Assembly (NCBI RefSeq): GCF_017308075.1
Contig: NZ_JAFKFX010000055.1
Location: 1-39,256 of the forward strand
Length of the DNA: 39,256 bases
Origin: Allobosea sp.
GTDB lineage: Bacteria; Pseudomonadota; Alphaproteobacteria; Rhizobiales; Beijerinckiaceae
Reading direction: 5' to 3'
Numbering within the stretch: position 1 is the stretch's first letter; each line of letters starts with the position of its first letter. The position numbers and the translations under genes are program-made. This document shows positions 9,956-17,726 of this stretch, piece after piece. The notes under the pieces were generated by a model, which had not been told where the DNA came from, made no database searches, and saw only the letters and a list, made by a program, of their open reading frames with translations.

Positions 9956-11125
9956 TCAGCGCTCCCGCCCGCGCGGCCAGAGCACGATCAGGTCGAAGGG
10001 GTGGCGGATCAGGCCGGCGCGATGGCCGGCTTGTGGGCCGGAGCCGACGAAAAGGTCGATCCGGGCGGGACCGAGGATCGCCGAGCCGGTATCCTGCGCC
10101 AGGACGAGCCGCGACAGCACTTCCGCCCCCCCCGTCCCGTCCGGGATCTCGCCGGCGATCCAGGCCGGCATGCCATAGGGCCAGACACTGCGATCGACCG
10201 CGATGCTGCGCAACGGCGTCAGCGGCAGGCCGGCGGCGCCGATCGGCCCCGCCTCCGGCGGCAGGTCGTCGCGCCTTGCGTAGAAGACGAAGGAGCGGTT
10301 CAGGCGGATCAGCTCGCGCGCGAAACCGGCATCGGCCTTCAGCCTCGCGACCAGCCGGTCCATGGTCATCTCTGCCGGCGGAATATTCTCGCGGCGGCTG
10401 AGCTCGCGGCCGAGCGAGGTGTAGGGGTGGCCATTGCGTCCGGCATAGACAAGCCGCGTGACCCTGCCGTCCGGCAGACGAATCCGCCCCGAACCCTGGA
10501 CCTGCAGCACGAAACGGTCGACCGGATCGCGCATCCAGAGGATTTCGAGGCCCTGACCGTCGAGTGCGCCGTCATCGATGGCCGCACGATCCGGGAAGGG
10601 CTCGAGGCCGCGCTCGCCGCGCCGGGCCGAGGACAAGGCGGGGTCGAAGCCGGGCCAGTCATCCCCCGGCATCTTGGTGACGAGGTCGACGGGGCGGCCA
10701 TAGAGCGGTGTCGGGAAGGCGGCGCTTTGCGTCAGCGAGCCCTCGAATTCCGGCTCGAAATAGCCGGTCATGAAGCCGCTCGGCGTCTCGGCGGGGCGGA
10801 CTCGCCAGAACGAGAACCGGTCCTCGAAGAATTTTCGGGCAGTGGCGCGATCCGGCTCGCCCGCCTTCAGCAGGGCCGCGGCCTCGGTGCAGAGCACCGG
10901 CAGGCCGGGCGGCGGCTCGATACCCTGGCGCAGCGGCGGATCGGTCTCGCAGCCCTGTGCGAAAAGACGCAGCACGACCCGGTGGTCGTCCTGCGTCCAG
11001 CCGGCGATCTCGCCGGTCGTCACAGGCGAGATGCGGGCGCCGGCAGGAGCGGGTGGGGCGCTGGCCGTCACTGCCGATACGCCTGCGGCCCAGAGCCCCA
11101 GAACGAGACCGGCGGCACGTATCAC
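9956..11125 (-). CDS. mltA: MltA-type membrane-bound lytic murein transglycosylase
   Basis: MltA cleaves the MurNAc-GlcNAc bond of peptidoglycan with formation of the 1,6-anhydro product. The 389-residue protein has an N-terminal hydrophobic signal (MIRAAGLVLGLWAAGVSAVTA), the MltA barrel domain (FMTGYFEPEFEGSL, LQVQGSGRIRLPDG, YAGRNGHPYTSLG) and a C-terminal 3D domain. The 3D domain carries the catalytic-type Asp pattern in LAQDTGSAI and RIDLFVGSG. I see no lipobox Cys, so unlike E. coli MltA it may be periplasmic or signal-anchored. Its ATG overlaps the tim44-like stop by four bases. Confidence 0.94.
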   Translation of the reverse strand: MIRAAGLVLGLWAAGVSAVTASAPPAPAGARISPVTTGEIAGWTQDDHRVVLRLFAQGCETDPPLRQGIEPPPGLPVLCTEAAALLKAGEPDRATARKFFEDRFSFWRVRPAETPSGFMTGYFEPEFEGSLTQSAAFPTPLYGRPVDLVTKMPGDDWPGFDPALSSARRGERGLEPFPDRAAIDDGALDGQGLEILWMRDPVDRFVLQVQGSGRIRLPDGRVTRLVYAGRNGHPYTSLGRELSRRENIPPAEMTMDRLVARLKADAGFARELIRLNRSFVFYARRDDLPPEAGPIGAAGLPLTPLRSIAVDRSVWPYGMPAWIAGEIPDGTGGAEVLSRLVLAQDTGSAILGPARIDLFVGSGPQAGHRAGLIRHPFDLIVLWPRGRER

Positions 11126-11850
11126 GCGGCCGATTCGGTCGCGACCAGCAGCCAGTTCGGATCGCGGCTGCCGAGCTGACGCGAGAAGGTCCAGACGTCG
11201 TTGACCTCGGAGACGCTGTCGGCGCTGCCGTCGACGACATTACCCTGCGCATCGCGAACGACGCTGATCAGCTGCGAGACGAAGGCGATGGTGACCTGGG
11301 CGGTCTTGCCCTTGACGTCGACCGCGGTGATCTCGGCCTTGTCGATCGAGACGAAATTCGACTCGGCCTTCTCGCCGCGCTTCTCGCGCTCGCTGATCGC
11401 CTGCTCGAAGCCTTCATAGACCTCCTTGGCGAGCAGCCCCTTCAGCATCTTGCGATCGCCGCGGGCGAAAGCGGTGACGATCGTCTCATAGGCGGCCTTG
11501 GCACCGCCAAGGAAACCGCGCGGATCGAAACCGGGCTCCTGGCGCGCGATCTCCTCGAGACCTGCGATGATCGGCGAACCGGCGGGCGCGATGTCCTTCC
11601 AGCGATCGGCATCCGCGACCTCTGCGGCGGCGGGATCATTGGCCGCACCGGGCAGGCGGATGACGTTGTCGCGGCGCGCTTCGGCCGGGGACGCCTGGTC
11701 GGGCCGCAGCGGCGGCGTCTCGCGACGCTGGAACGGATCGGCCGGCGGCTTTTCATGCCCGGTCTTCTGACCGAGCACGGAGCGCAGCTTCCAGGCGACG
11801 AAAACCGCCAGGGCCAGGAAGACCAGTGTCGTCATATCGAAGTTTTGCAT
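11122..11850 (-). CDS. Tim44/TimA-family inner-membrane protein
   Basis: This 242-residue protein has a single N-terminal membrane segment (about 7-25), a polar linker and a C-terminal Tim44-like domain (about 95-240). The domain includes GFDPRGFLGGAKAAYETIVTAF, the turn GDRKMLKGLL and VNDVWTFSRQLGSRDPNWLLVAT. It is the bacterial relative of mitochondrial Tim44; in alphaproteobacteria the protein is membrane-bound, but its role is poorly known. It heads a four-gene operon with mltA, smr and xre and is divergent from secB, placing it in an envelope/secretion context. Confidence 0.9.
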   Translation of the reverse strand: MQNFDMTTLVFLALAVFVAWKLRSVLGQKTGHEKPPADPFQRRETPPLRPDQASPAEARRDNVIRLPGAANDPAAAEVADADRWKDIAPAGSPIIAGLEEIARQEPGFDPRGFLGGAKAAYETIVTAFARGDRKMLKGLLAKEVYEGFEQAISEREKRGEKAESNFVSIDKAEITAVDVKGKTAQVTIAFVSQLISVVRDAQGNVVDGSADSVSEVNDVWTFSRQLGSRDPNWLLVATESAA

Positions 11851-12095
11851 CGACGGCTGATCCGAACCTCAAAGAATACGATCGCATGACGGACGCGCGA
11901 CCACAGCACCATCTCCCGGCGGGATATGGTGACTGAGGCTCGTAACATCCACCCCCCGGGGCGACAAGCGTTCTCGGCGAGCCTTTGCTTGTGCCGGCAC
12001 GGCCGCCATGGTAGCCGACGCGAGTCCGGCGCTTGCGGCGCGACGGACCGTTTCCGCCAGAGAGCGGGGTTTTCTGTCAGAGCCGCCGGAAGACG

Positions 12096-12605
12096 ATGGG
12101 ACCGATGGCCAACGAAAACGGCAATGGCGCGGGCGACGCCAACCAGCAGGGGCCGAGCCTCAACACGCTCGTCCAGTACATCAAGGACTTCTCCTTCGAG
12201 AATCCGAACGCACCGCGCTCGCTCTCGGGCCAGCAGCAGCAGGGCCCGCAGATCGGCCTTCAGGTCAATGTCACCGCCAATGCGATCGGCGAGGCCGAGT
12301 TCGAATCGATCCTGACGCTGGAAGGCAAGGCGACCGTCGGCAACGACACGCTGTTCGCATTCGAGCTGAGCTATGCTGGCGTGTTCCGCATCGTCGGCGT
12401 GCCGCAGGAGCAGCTTCATGCGGTGGTCATGATCGACTGCCCGCGGCTGCTCTTCCCCTTCGCCCGGCAGATCGTCGCCGACGCCGTGCGCAATGGCGGC
12501 TTCCCGCCGCTCTATATCGACCCGATCGATTTCGCGACGCTCTATCGCCAGCGCGTCGAGGAGATGCAGGCCCAGCAGGGCGCGGCCGGAACGCCGGTGT
12601 CCTGA
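12096..12605 (+). CDS. secB: Protein-export chaperone SecB
   Basis: SecB is a tetrameric cytoplasmic chaperone that keeps preproteins unfolded and hands them to SecA. The protein shows [42 protein letters not shown] and the C-terminal [32 protein letters not shown], all typical. It is about 166-169 residues. Two starts are possible: ATG 12096 (MGPMANENG), with GGA five bases upstream, and ATG 12105 (MANENG). I give the first, but the second is nearly as likely. A strong terminator follows. Confidence 0.96.
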   Translation: MGPMANENGNGAGDANQQGPSLNTLVQYIKDFSFENPNAPRSLSGQQQQGPQIGLQVNVTANAIGEAEFESILTLEGKATVGNDTLFAFELSYAGVFRIVGVPQEQLHAVVMIDCPRLLFPFARQIVADAVRNGGFPPLYIDPIDFATLYRQRVEEMQAQQGAAGTPVS

Positions 12606-12630
12606 ACGCCAGTTTCAGAACGACGACATG

Positions 12631-12656
12631 AAAGAGCCCTCCGGGGCTCTTTTTTT
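12631..12656 (+). terminator. Intrinsic terminator after secB
   Basis: AAAGAGCCC (12631-12639) pairs with GGGCTCTTT (12644-12652) around a TCCG loop and runs into a seven-T tract. A textbook Rho-independent terminator. Confidence 0.93.
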
Positions 12657-12769
12657 GTCGCTTTTTTTCGCCAGCCTGCCTTGCATCGCAAGAGAGGCCG
12701 CCCATTTCGGCAGGACCCAGAAGCGCGCGCCGTCCCGGACCGCGCGGGTAAGACCATGCCGGAGCATCG

Positions 12770-13513
12770 ATGGACGCCCTGATGACATTAGCCGCCGACC
12801 CCACCGTCTGGGCGGCTCTCGGGGCACTGATCGCGATGGAGGTCGTGCTCGGCATCGACAACCTGATCTTCATCTCGATCCTGACGAACAAGCTGCCCGA
12901 ACACCAGCGCGCCCGCGGCCGGCGCATCGGCATCGGGCTCGCCCTAATCCTGCGCCTCGGCCTGCTCTCGACCGTCGCCTTTATCGTGCAGCTGACGACG
13001 CCGGTGATCTCGGTCTTCGGCAAGGCCTTCTCCTGGCGCGACATCATCCTGATCGCCGGCGGCCTGTTCCTGGTCTGGAAAGCGACCAAGGAGATCCACC
13101 ACAAGGTCGACCCCAATCGCGGCCCCGACATCTTCGACGGCAGCGGTGCGGCGGCCATCACCTTCGGCGGCGCGATCTTCCAGATCCTGCTGCTCGACCT
13201 GGTGTTCTCGATCGACAGCATCATCACCGCCGTCGGCATGACCGACCATGTCCCGGTGATGGTCATCGCCGTCGTGGTCGCCGTGCTGGTGATGCTGCTC
13301 GCGGCCGACCCGCTGGCGCGCTTCATCGACAAGAACCCGACGATCGTGATGCTGGCGCTCGGCTTCCTGCTGATGATCGGCACGACGCTGATCGGCGAGG
13401 GCTTCGGCGCGCATGTGCCCAAGGGCTACATCTATGCGGCCATGGCCTTCTCGGCGCTGATCGAAGGGCTCAACATGCTCTCGCGCCGCGCCGACCGGAA
13501 GCAGGGTCGGTAA
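12770..13513 (+). CDS. TerC-family integral membrane protein
   Basis: A 247-residue multi-pass membrane protein of the TerC family (short YoaE/YgdQ-like type). It has about seven hydrophobic segments and two acidic intramembrane motifs, [15 protein letters not shown] near residue 23 and [18 protein letters not shown] near 144, which are the family hallmarks and probable metal-binding sites. TerC-family members have been linked to manganese export and metal loading of exported enzymes; tellurite resistance applies only to some. It stands alone after the secB terminator. The substrate here is inferred, not shown. Confidence 0.9.
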   Translation: MDALMTLAADPTVWAALGALIAMEVVLGIDNLIFISILTNKLPEHQRARGRRIGIGLALILRLGLLSTVAFIVQLTTPVISVFGKAFSWRDIILIAGGLFLVWKATKEIHHKVDPNRGPDIFDGSGAAAITFGGAIFQILLLDLVFSIDSIITAVGMTDHVPVMVIAVVVAVLVMLLAADPLARFIDKNPTIVMLALGFLLMIGTTLIGEGFGAHVPKGYIYAAMAFSALIEGLNMLSRRADRKQGR

Positions 13514-13534
13514 GTCGCTGCGCTGGCGACCATC

Positions 13535-13621
13535 GTCATTGCGAGGCGGCCTTCGCCGCCGAAGCGATCCACGGGCCGCGGAGCCTGACCTTGTCGACGG
13601 CTTCGCTCGGCTTGCAATGAC
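13535..13621. repeat. REP-like palindromic element (GTCATTGCGAG type)
   Basis: GTCATTGCGAG at 13535-13545 and CTTGCAATGAC at 13611-13621 are inverted copies with one mismatch. They bracket internal inverted pairs such as GGCGGCCTTCGCCGCC and two GAAGC/GCTTC units. The element fills the gap between the convergent terC and dnaQ genes. Its form matches the interspersed palindromes common in Hyphomicrobiales intergenic DNA. Confidence 0.75.
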
Positions 13622-13630
13622 GGCGGAGGA

Positions 13631-14341
13631 TCACGCTTCCTCTGGCAGGCCGAGATAGCCCCGCCAGAGTGGCGCGGCCTTGAACTTGCCGACGAAAGTC
13701 TCGTGCGCCGCGCGCTCCTCATCCGAGAGCCGCGGCGCCAAGGGACGCAGCCTGACCGGCCGCTCGATGACCGCAGCGAGGCCGGCACCCGGGCCTCCGG
13801 CCATACTGGTGCCGAGACCGAGGCTGGTCTGCTTGCCGCCGATCAGTTCGATATAGACTTCGGCCAGGATCTCGGAGTCGAGCAGCGCGCCGTGCTTGGT
13901 GCGGCGGCTGTTGTCGATGCCATAGCGCGAGCAGAGCGCGTCCAGGCTGTTGCTGGCGCCGGGGTGCTTGCGCCGCGCCATGGCGAGCGTGTCGACGACG
14001 AGCGCCGGAACGATCGGCGGGATGCCGAGCCGACCGAACTCCATATTGATGAAGCCGACGTCGAAGGCGGCGTTGTGAATGACCAGCTTGGCATCCGCGA
14101 TGAAGGCGGCGAACTCTCCGGCGATGGCGGCGAAGACCGGCTTGTCGGAGAGGAAGGCCTCGGACAGCCCGTGCACCCGGAAAGCGCCGTCCGGCATATC
14201 CCGCTCGGGATTGATGTAGACGTGGTAGTTGCGGCCGGTCGGGCAATGGTTGACGAGCTCGACGCAGCCGATCTCGACGATGCGGTCGCCCTTCAGCGCT
14301 TCGACGCCGGTGGTCTCGGTATCGAGGACGATTTCGCGCAC
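13631..14341 (-). CDS. dnaQ: DNA polymerase III epsilon subunit (3'-5' proofreading exonuclease)
   Basis: DnaQ proofreads for the replicative polymerase. The 236-residue protein has all three DEDDh motifs: Exo I DTETTG near the N-terminus, Exo II HNAAFDVGF and Exo III HGALLDSEILAEVY. The C-terminal tail after about 180 is variable, and is where the polymerase alpha subunit is bound in the family. The start is GTG at 14341, two bases after the coaE stop. It is the last gene of PPSR-maf-aroE-coaE-dnaQ, which runs away from the origin. Confidence 0.96.
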   Translation of the reverse strand: MREIVLDTETTGVEALKGDRIVEIGCVELVNHCPTGRNYHVYINPERDMPDGAFRVHGLSEAFLSDKPVFAAIAGEFAAFIADAKLVIHNAAFDVGFINMEFGRLGIPPIVPALVVDTLAMARRKHPGASNSLDALCSRYGIDNSRRTKHGALLDSEILAEVYIELIGGKQTSLGLGTSMAGGPGAGLAAVIERPVRLRPLAPRLSDEERAAHETFVGKFKAAPLWRGYLGLPEEA

Positions 14342-14343
14342 GT

Positions 14344-14955
14344 TCAGCCTCTCCGTTCGCCGCGGCCGGGACGGCCGGCGAGCGCCACGAGGATAGAATG
14401 GACCTGCCGCCCCGCCGCCAGAAGGCCGCGGGAGGTGTCCACAAGGAAGTGGGCGCGCCGACGCTTCTGCGCATCCGGCATCTGCCGGGCGAGGATCGCC
14501 TCGAGCTTGTCCTCGGTGATGCCGGGCCGGGCGAGGACGCGGGCTCGCTGGACCTCGGCCGCAGCGGTGACGACGACGACGGCGTCGCAGCGGCTCTCGC
14601 CGCCGGTCTCGAACAGCAGGGGAATGTCGAGCACGGCGAGGTCAGCCCCATCCTTGCGGCATTGCGCCAGAAAGGCCTGTTCCTCGGCCCGGACGAGCGG
14701 ATGGACGATCGCCTCCAACCTGGCCAGCGCCTCGGCCCGGCCGAGCACCGCGGCGGAGAGCTTCGTCCGGTCGACCGCGCCATCGGCGGCGACTCCGGGA
14801 AAAGCCGCCTCGATCTCGGATGCGGCCGCGCCGCGATAGAGCCGGTGGACCGCCTGATCGGCATCGTAGACCGGCACGCCCTCGTCGCGGAACATCTCCG
14901 CGGTCGTCGACTTGCCCATGCCGATCGAACCGGTCAGTCCGAGCAGAAAGGTCAT
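14344..14955 (-). CDS. coaE: Dephospho-CoA kinase
   Basis: CoaE catalyses the last step of coenzyme A synthesis, phosphorylation of the ribose 3'-OH of dephospho-CoA. The 203-residue P-loop protein starts [22 protein letters not shown], containing the Walker A motif, and continues with [17 protein letters not shown] and [22 protein letters not shown]. The start at 14955 is nine bases after the aroE stop. It is in the same operon as aroE and dnaQ. Confidence 0.97.
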   Translation of the reverse strand: MTFLLGLTGSIGMGKSTTAEMFRDEGVPVYDADQAVHRLYRGAAASEIEAAFPGVAADGAVDRTKLSAAVLGRAEALARLEAIVHPLVRAEEQAFLAQCRKDGADLAVLDIPLLFETGGESRCDAVVVVTAAAEVQRARVLARPGITEDKLEAILARQMPDAQKRRRAHFLVDTSRGLLAAGRQVHSILVALAGRPGRGERRG

Positions 14956-14964
14956 CGCGGCCTC

Positions 14965-15795
14965 CTATCTCAGCGGAATATCGGCTTCGAGTCGGGCCCG
15001 CAGTGCCGGCGTCACCTCTGGACGTACGCCGAACCAGCGCTCGAAGCCCGGGATCGCCTGATGCAGCAGCATGCCGAGTCCGTCGACCGGAACGCCACCA
15101 CGAGCCCGTGCCTCCGCGAGCAGGGCTGTCTCGAGCGGGACATAGACGATGTCGTCGACGATGGTTCCGGGCCGCAGGCCCGCAAGGTCGAGATCGAGCG
15201 GCGGCTGGCCCTGCATGCCGAGCGACGTCGTGTTGACGATAAGGTCGCTCGTCGCGACCAGGGCCGCCGCCTCCGCGCGCCCGCGTGCTTCGACACCCGC
15301 TCCGAACTCGGCCGCGAGATCCTCGGCCCGCGCCATGCTGCGATTGACGAGAATGATCCGACCGACGCCGCGCGAGACGAGACCGTGAACCACGGCTCGC
15401 GCGGCACCGCCCGCCCCCAGGATCAGCGCGCTGGCAGTGCGGGCGTCCCAGCCGGGGACGCGGTCGTCGAGATGGGCGAGGAAGCCGAAGGCGTCGGTAT
15501 TGTCGCCATGGAGCTTGCCATCCTCCACCCAGATCGTGTTGACAGCGCCCATGCGCCGCGCGGTCTCGCCGACATGATCGAGCAGCGGCAGCACCGCCTC
15601 CTTGTTCGGCACGGTGACGTTGCCGCCTGCGAACTCGCCCGAACGGATGCGGTCGAGAAAGGCGGCGACCGCGCCCGGCGGCACGTCGACCCGCTCATAG
15701 CTGCCATCGAGGCCGTGCTCGGCCAGCCAATGGCCATGGATGATCGGCGAGCGCGAATGGGCGACGGGATGGCCGATGATGAAGCAGCGTGTCAT
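14965..15795 (-). CDS. aroE: Shikimate dehydrogenase (NADP)
   Basis: AroE reduces 3-dehydroshikimate to shikimate with NADPH in aromatic amino acid synthesis. The 276-residue protein shows the substrate site SRSPIIHGHWL, the catalytic lysine in GGNVTVPNKEAVLPLLD, the aspartate in GDNTDAFGFLAHL, the nucleotide loop LGAGGAARAVVHGL and the C-terminal DGLGMLLHQAIPGFERWFG. I chose MTRCFIIGHPVAHSRSP at 15795; an in-frame extension upstream would run into maf. It is 17 bases downstream of maf. Confidence 0.97.
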   Translation of the reverse strand: MTRCFIIGHPVAHSRSPIIHGHWLAEHGLDGSYERVDVPPGAVAAFLDRIRSGEFAGGNVTVPNKEAVLPLLDHVGETARRMGAVNTIWVEDGKLHGDNTDAFGFLAHLDDRVPGWDARTASALILGAGGAARAVVHGLVSRGVGRIILVNRSMARAEDLAAEFGAGVEARGRAEAAALVATSDLIVNTTSLGMQGQPPLDLDLAGLRPGTIVDDIVYVPLETALLAEARARGGVPVDGLGMLLHQAIPGFERWFGVRPEVTPALRARLEADIPLR

Positions 15796-15812
15796 GGGGC
15801 GGAGCCGTTGGT

Positions 15813-16436
15813 TCAGGCAAGAAGCTCGAGCTCGCGCAGAACCGCGAGCAAGTCGAGCAGGGGCAGGCCGAGAATGGTGAAATAGTCGCCGTCGATGGCG
15901 CTGAACAGCTGCGCGCCCAGGCCTTCGATCTGATAGCCGCCGACGCTCGCCGTGGCTGCGGGACCTGCCTGCGCGACATAGCTCTCGATGAAGGCGGCAT
16001 CGAGCGGGCGCATCTCCATGCCGACCCGGCGGACGCCGCCGCGAATCACCGCGCCCTCGCAAGCGAGCGCGAAGGCCGAGCTCAGTTCATGGCGCTTGCC
16101 GGACAGTGCTGCGATCTGGAGCAAGGCCGCGTTCTCGTCCTCGGGCTTGTGGAAGGCGGTGCCCTCGCAGGTCAAGGTCTGGTCGGCACCGAGGACCCAG
16201 CGGCCGGGCGCTTGCCTGGAAACGGTGAGCGCCTTGGCGGCAGCGAGCGCGGCGGCGACGCCCGAGACCTCGCCGCCCGCTGCCAGGAAATCCGCCTCGA
16301 CCGCACGCTCGTCGATATCGGGGCGAATCGCCTGGATCGCCAGACCGGCATTCTCCAGCATGCTGCGCCGCGTCGCGCTGCCGGAGGCGAGGATCAGCTC
16401 CCGGTCGCCGAGCCAGAAGGAAGCCGGCGGTTTCAC
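15813..16436 (-). CDS. maf: Maf-family nucleotide pyrophosphatase
   Basis: Maf proteins hydrolyse non-canonical nucleoside triphosphates (house-cleaning). The 207-residue protein has [18 protein letters not shown], the LGADQTL motif and the C-terminal [19 protein letters not shown]. Compared with the common SASPRR loop it reads SGSATRR, as in several alphaproteobacterial Maf-1-like proteins, so substrate preference is uncertain. The GTG start at 16436 overlaps the PPSR stop by four bases (GTGA), so the two are translationally coupled. Confidence 0.93.
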   Translation of the reverse strand: MKPPASFWLGDRELILASGSATRRSMLENAGLAIQAIRPDIDERAVEADFLAAGGEVSGVAAALAAAKALTVSRQAPGRWVLGADQTLTCEGTAFHKPEDENAALLQIAALSGKRHELSSAFALACEGAVIRGGVRRVGMEMRPLDAAFIESYVAQAGPAATASVGGYQIEGLGAQLFSAIDGDYFTILGLPLLDLLAVLRELELLA

Positions 16437-17263
16437 GTCGCGATGAACTTCATGCGGTGGTCGCGCAGCAGATCGAGAATTGCCGCGGCCGTCTCCTCGA
16501 TCGAGCGCCGGGTGACGTCGATCACCGGCCAGCCCTTGCGGGCACAGAGCCGGCGCGACTGGACGATCTCGTCGGCGACGGCATCGGGATCGACATAGGG
16601 CGTCTCGTCATCGGCCCGCATCGAGAGCAGCCGGTTCTGCCTGATCTGGATGATGCGCTCGGCGCTGGCGACGAGGCCGACGATCAGGGGGCGCTTCAGC
16701 CTCTCGATCTCGGCCGGCAGCGGCACATGCGGCACGAGCGGGATATTGGCGGTCTTGATGCCGCGATTGGCGAGATAGATGCTGGTCGGCGTCTTCGAAG
16801 TCCGGCTGATCCCGACCAGGATGACGTCGGCGCTTTCGAGATCGCCACCGAGCTGCCCGTCATCATGCATCAGCGTGTAGTTCATCGCGTCGATACGGCG
16901 GAAATACTCGGCGTTGAGGACGTGCTGGGCGCCCGGTCGTGTCGCCGAAGCCTGGCCGAGATAGGACTGGAACAGCGAGAGGACCGGTTGCAGCACCGAG
17001 AGGCAGGGGCAACCGATCTCCTGGCAGAAGCTCTCGAGCCGCTCCGCCCATTCAGGCTCGACCAGGGTATAGAGCACGACGCCGGGCGAGGATTCGATCT
17101 CGGCGAGCACGCGAGAGAGCTGATTTTCGGAGCGCACCAGCGGGTAGACATGCTCGATCGCCGATACCGCCTCGTATTGTGCGGCGGCGGCGCGGCTGAC
17201 CGCGATCAGGGTTTCGCCGGTCGCATCGGAGACCAGGTGCAGGTGAAAATAATTGCGCGGCAC
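16433..17263 (-). CDS. Pyruvate,water dikinase / pyruvate,phosphate dikinase regulatory protein (DUF299 kinase-phosphorylase)
   Basis: PPSR/PDRP proteins switch PEP synthase or pyruvate phosphate dikinase by ADP-dependent phosphorylation and Pi-dependent dephosphorylation of a threonine. The 276-residue protein starts with [14 protein letters not shown], contains the P-loop-like [20 protein letters not shown] and ends with [19 protein letters not shown]. The GTG at 17263 is chosen because GGGAG lies five bases upstream and the next residues [12 protein letters not shown] match the family start. It is the first gene left of the origin region and leads the operon to dnaQ. The target enzyme is not in this window. 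Confidence 0.92.
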   Translation of the reverse strand: MPRNYFHLHLVSDATGETLIAVSRAAAAQYEAVSAIEHVYPLVRSENQLSRVLAEIESSPGVVLYTLVEPEWAERLESFCQEIGCPCLSVLQPVLSLFQSYLGQASATRPGAQHVLNAEYFRRIDAMNYTLMHDDGQLGGDLESADVILVGISRTSKTPTSIYLANRGIKTANIPLVPHVPLPAEIERLKRPLIVGLVASAERIIQIRQNRLLSMRADDETPYVDPDAVADEIVQSRRLCARKGWPVIDVTRRSIEETAAAILDLLRDHRMKFIAT

Positions 17264-17452
17264 GACTGCTCCCAGCCTTGTCAGGCCCCTTGAAGCGTCT
17301 GGTCTAGCGCGCGAGGCCGGCAATTGGAATCGCCTGCAGACGGCGAAGGCAAGCGAATCAGCCCTGGGGAAGGCTGGGGACAAATCGGACTTTCCCCCAC
17401 GCATCCGGATGACCCCGGGATAACCACCTCGCGCCCTCAACAGGCCACGGCT

Positions 17453-17461
17453 TGTGGACAG
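17453..17461 (-). promoter_or_regulatory. Candidate DnaA box
   Basis: TGTGGACAG on the plus strand is CTGTCCACA on the minus strand, matching TTATCCACA at the conserved TCCACA half. It is nine bases before the parS-like site. Confidence 0.45.
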
Positions 17462-17469
17462 GAACCGAA

Positions 17470-17485
17470 TGTTTCACGTGAATCA
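17470..17485. other. parS-like ParB-binding site in the origin region
   Basis: TGTTTCACGTGAATCA differs from the canonical TGTTTCACGTGAAACA at a single position. It lies outside coding DNA within the putative oriC. With the perfect site in rsmG it would bring ParB, and so the segregation complex, to the origin. Confidence 0.75.
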
Positions 17486-17532
17486 TTGCGAGGCGCGGCA
17501 TCGCGGCGCACGCCATCGCGAATTCCAATTCG

Positions 17533-17547
17533 TTAAGAAGCTCTTAA
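17533..17547. promoter_or_regulatory. CtrA binding site (TTAA-N7-TTAA)
   Basis: TTAAGAAGCTCTTAA has the exact TTAA-N7-TTAA spacing of the full CtrA site. With its flanks it forms GTTAAGA-AGC-TCTTAAC, a perfect 7-bp inverted repeat. In Caulobacter, CtrA bound at such sites in the origin blocks initiation. A second TTAA pair at 17671-17686 has an eight-base spacer and is a poorer match. Confidence 0.75.
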
Positions 17548-17594
17548 CGGTTGGCCACTCAGCTTCGCAGCTCCGACCTAAAGCCCGGACCGGC

Positions 17595-17614
17595 TGTGGA
17601 TCGGTTGTGGATGG
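17595..17614 (-). promoter_or_regulatory. Pair of candidate DnaA boxes
   Basis: TGTGGATCG (17595-17603) and TGTGGATGG (17606-17614) are direct repeats spaced 11 bp, one helical turn. On the minus strand they read CGATCCACA and CCATCCACA. The first is one base from the TGATCCACA G-box described in the Caulobacter origin. Confidence 0.55.
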
Positions 17615-17641
17615 GATTGTGCCGGGCTATGTCCGGGGCCC

Positions 17642-17686
17642 CAAGAGTCAAAACAGAAGACTCTATAAAATTAAAGATTCTCTTAA
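17642..17686. other. AT-rich segment, possible unwinding element and hemE promoter region
   Basis: About 45 bases of A/T-rich DNA in an otherwise GC-rich window. It includes AGAGTC (17644-17649) inverted as GACTCT (17659-17664), then TATAAAATTAAAG. It lies 30-50 bases downstream of the DnaA-box pair and 40 bases before the hemE start. It could be the duplex-unwinding element, a hemE promoter, or both. Confidence 0.5.
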
Positions 17687-17726
17687 GGCCGGTCGGTGGA
17701 CCGCCAGCCGAGGGTAAGCGAGCACG

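Larger units (their letters stand above)
17264..17726. other. oriC: Probable chromosomal replication origin (oriC)
   Basis: This 463-bp non-coding gap lies between the divergent PPSR and hemE genes, the position of the mapped origin in Caulobacter crescentus and of predicted origins in many alphaproteobacteria. It contains a TTAA-N7-TTAA CtrA-type site (17533-17547) and DnaA-box-like 9-mers at 17453, 17595 and 17606. It also has a parS-like site (17470-17485) and an AT-rich stretch (about 17642-17686) unlike the surrounding GC-rich DNA. Genes on the left run leftward (dnaQ to PPSR), and hemE, hemJ, rho, mnmE, mnmG, rsmG, parA and parB run rightward. Origin function is inferred from this combination; the exact unwinding point is not proven. 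Confidence 0.85.

Noticed and set aside
16430-16440. GTTTCACGTCG, resembling half of a parS site
   Set aside because: Only the left half matches; the right half lacks GTGAAACA symmetry, and it is explained by the maf/PPSR overlap.
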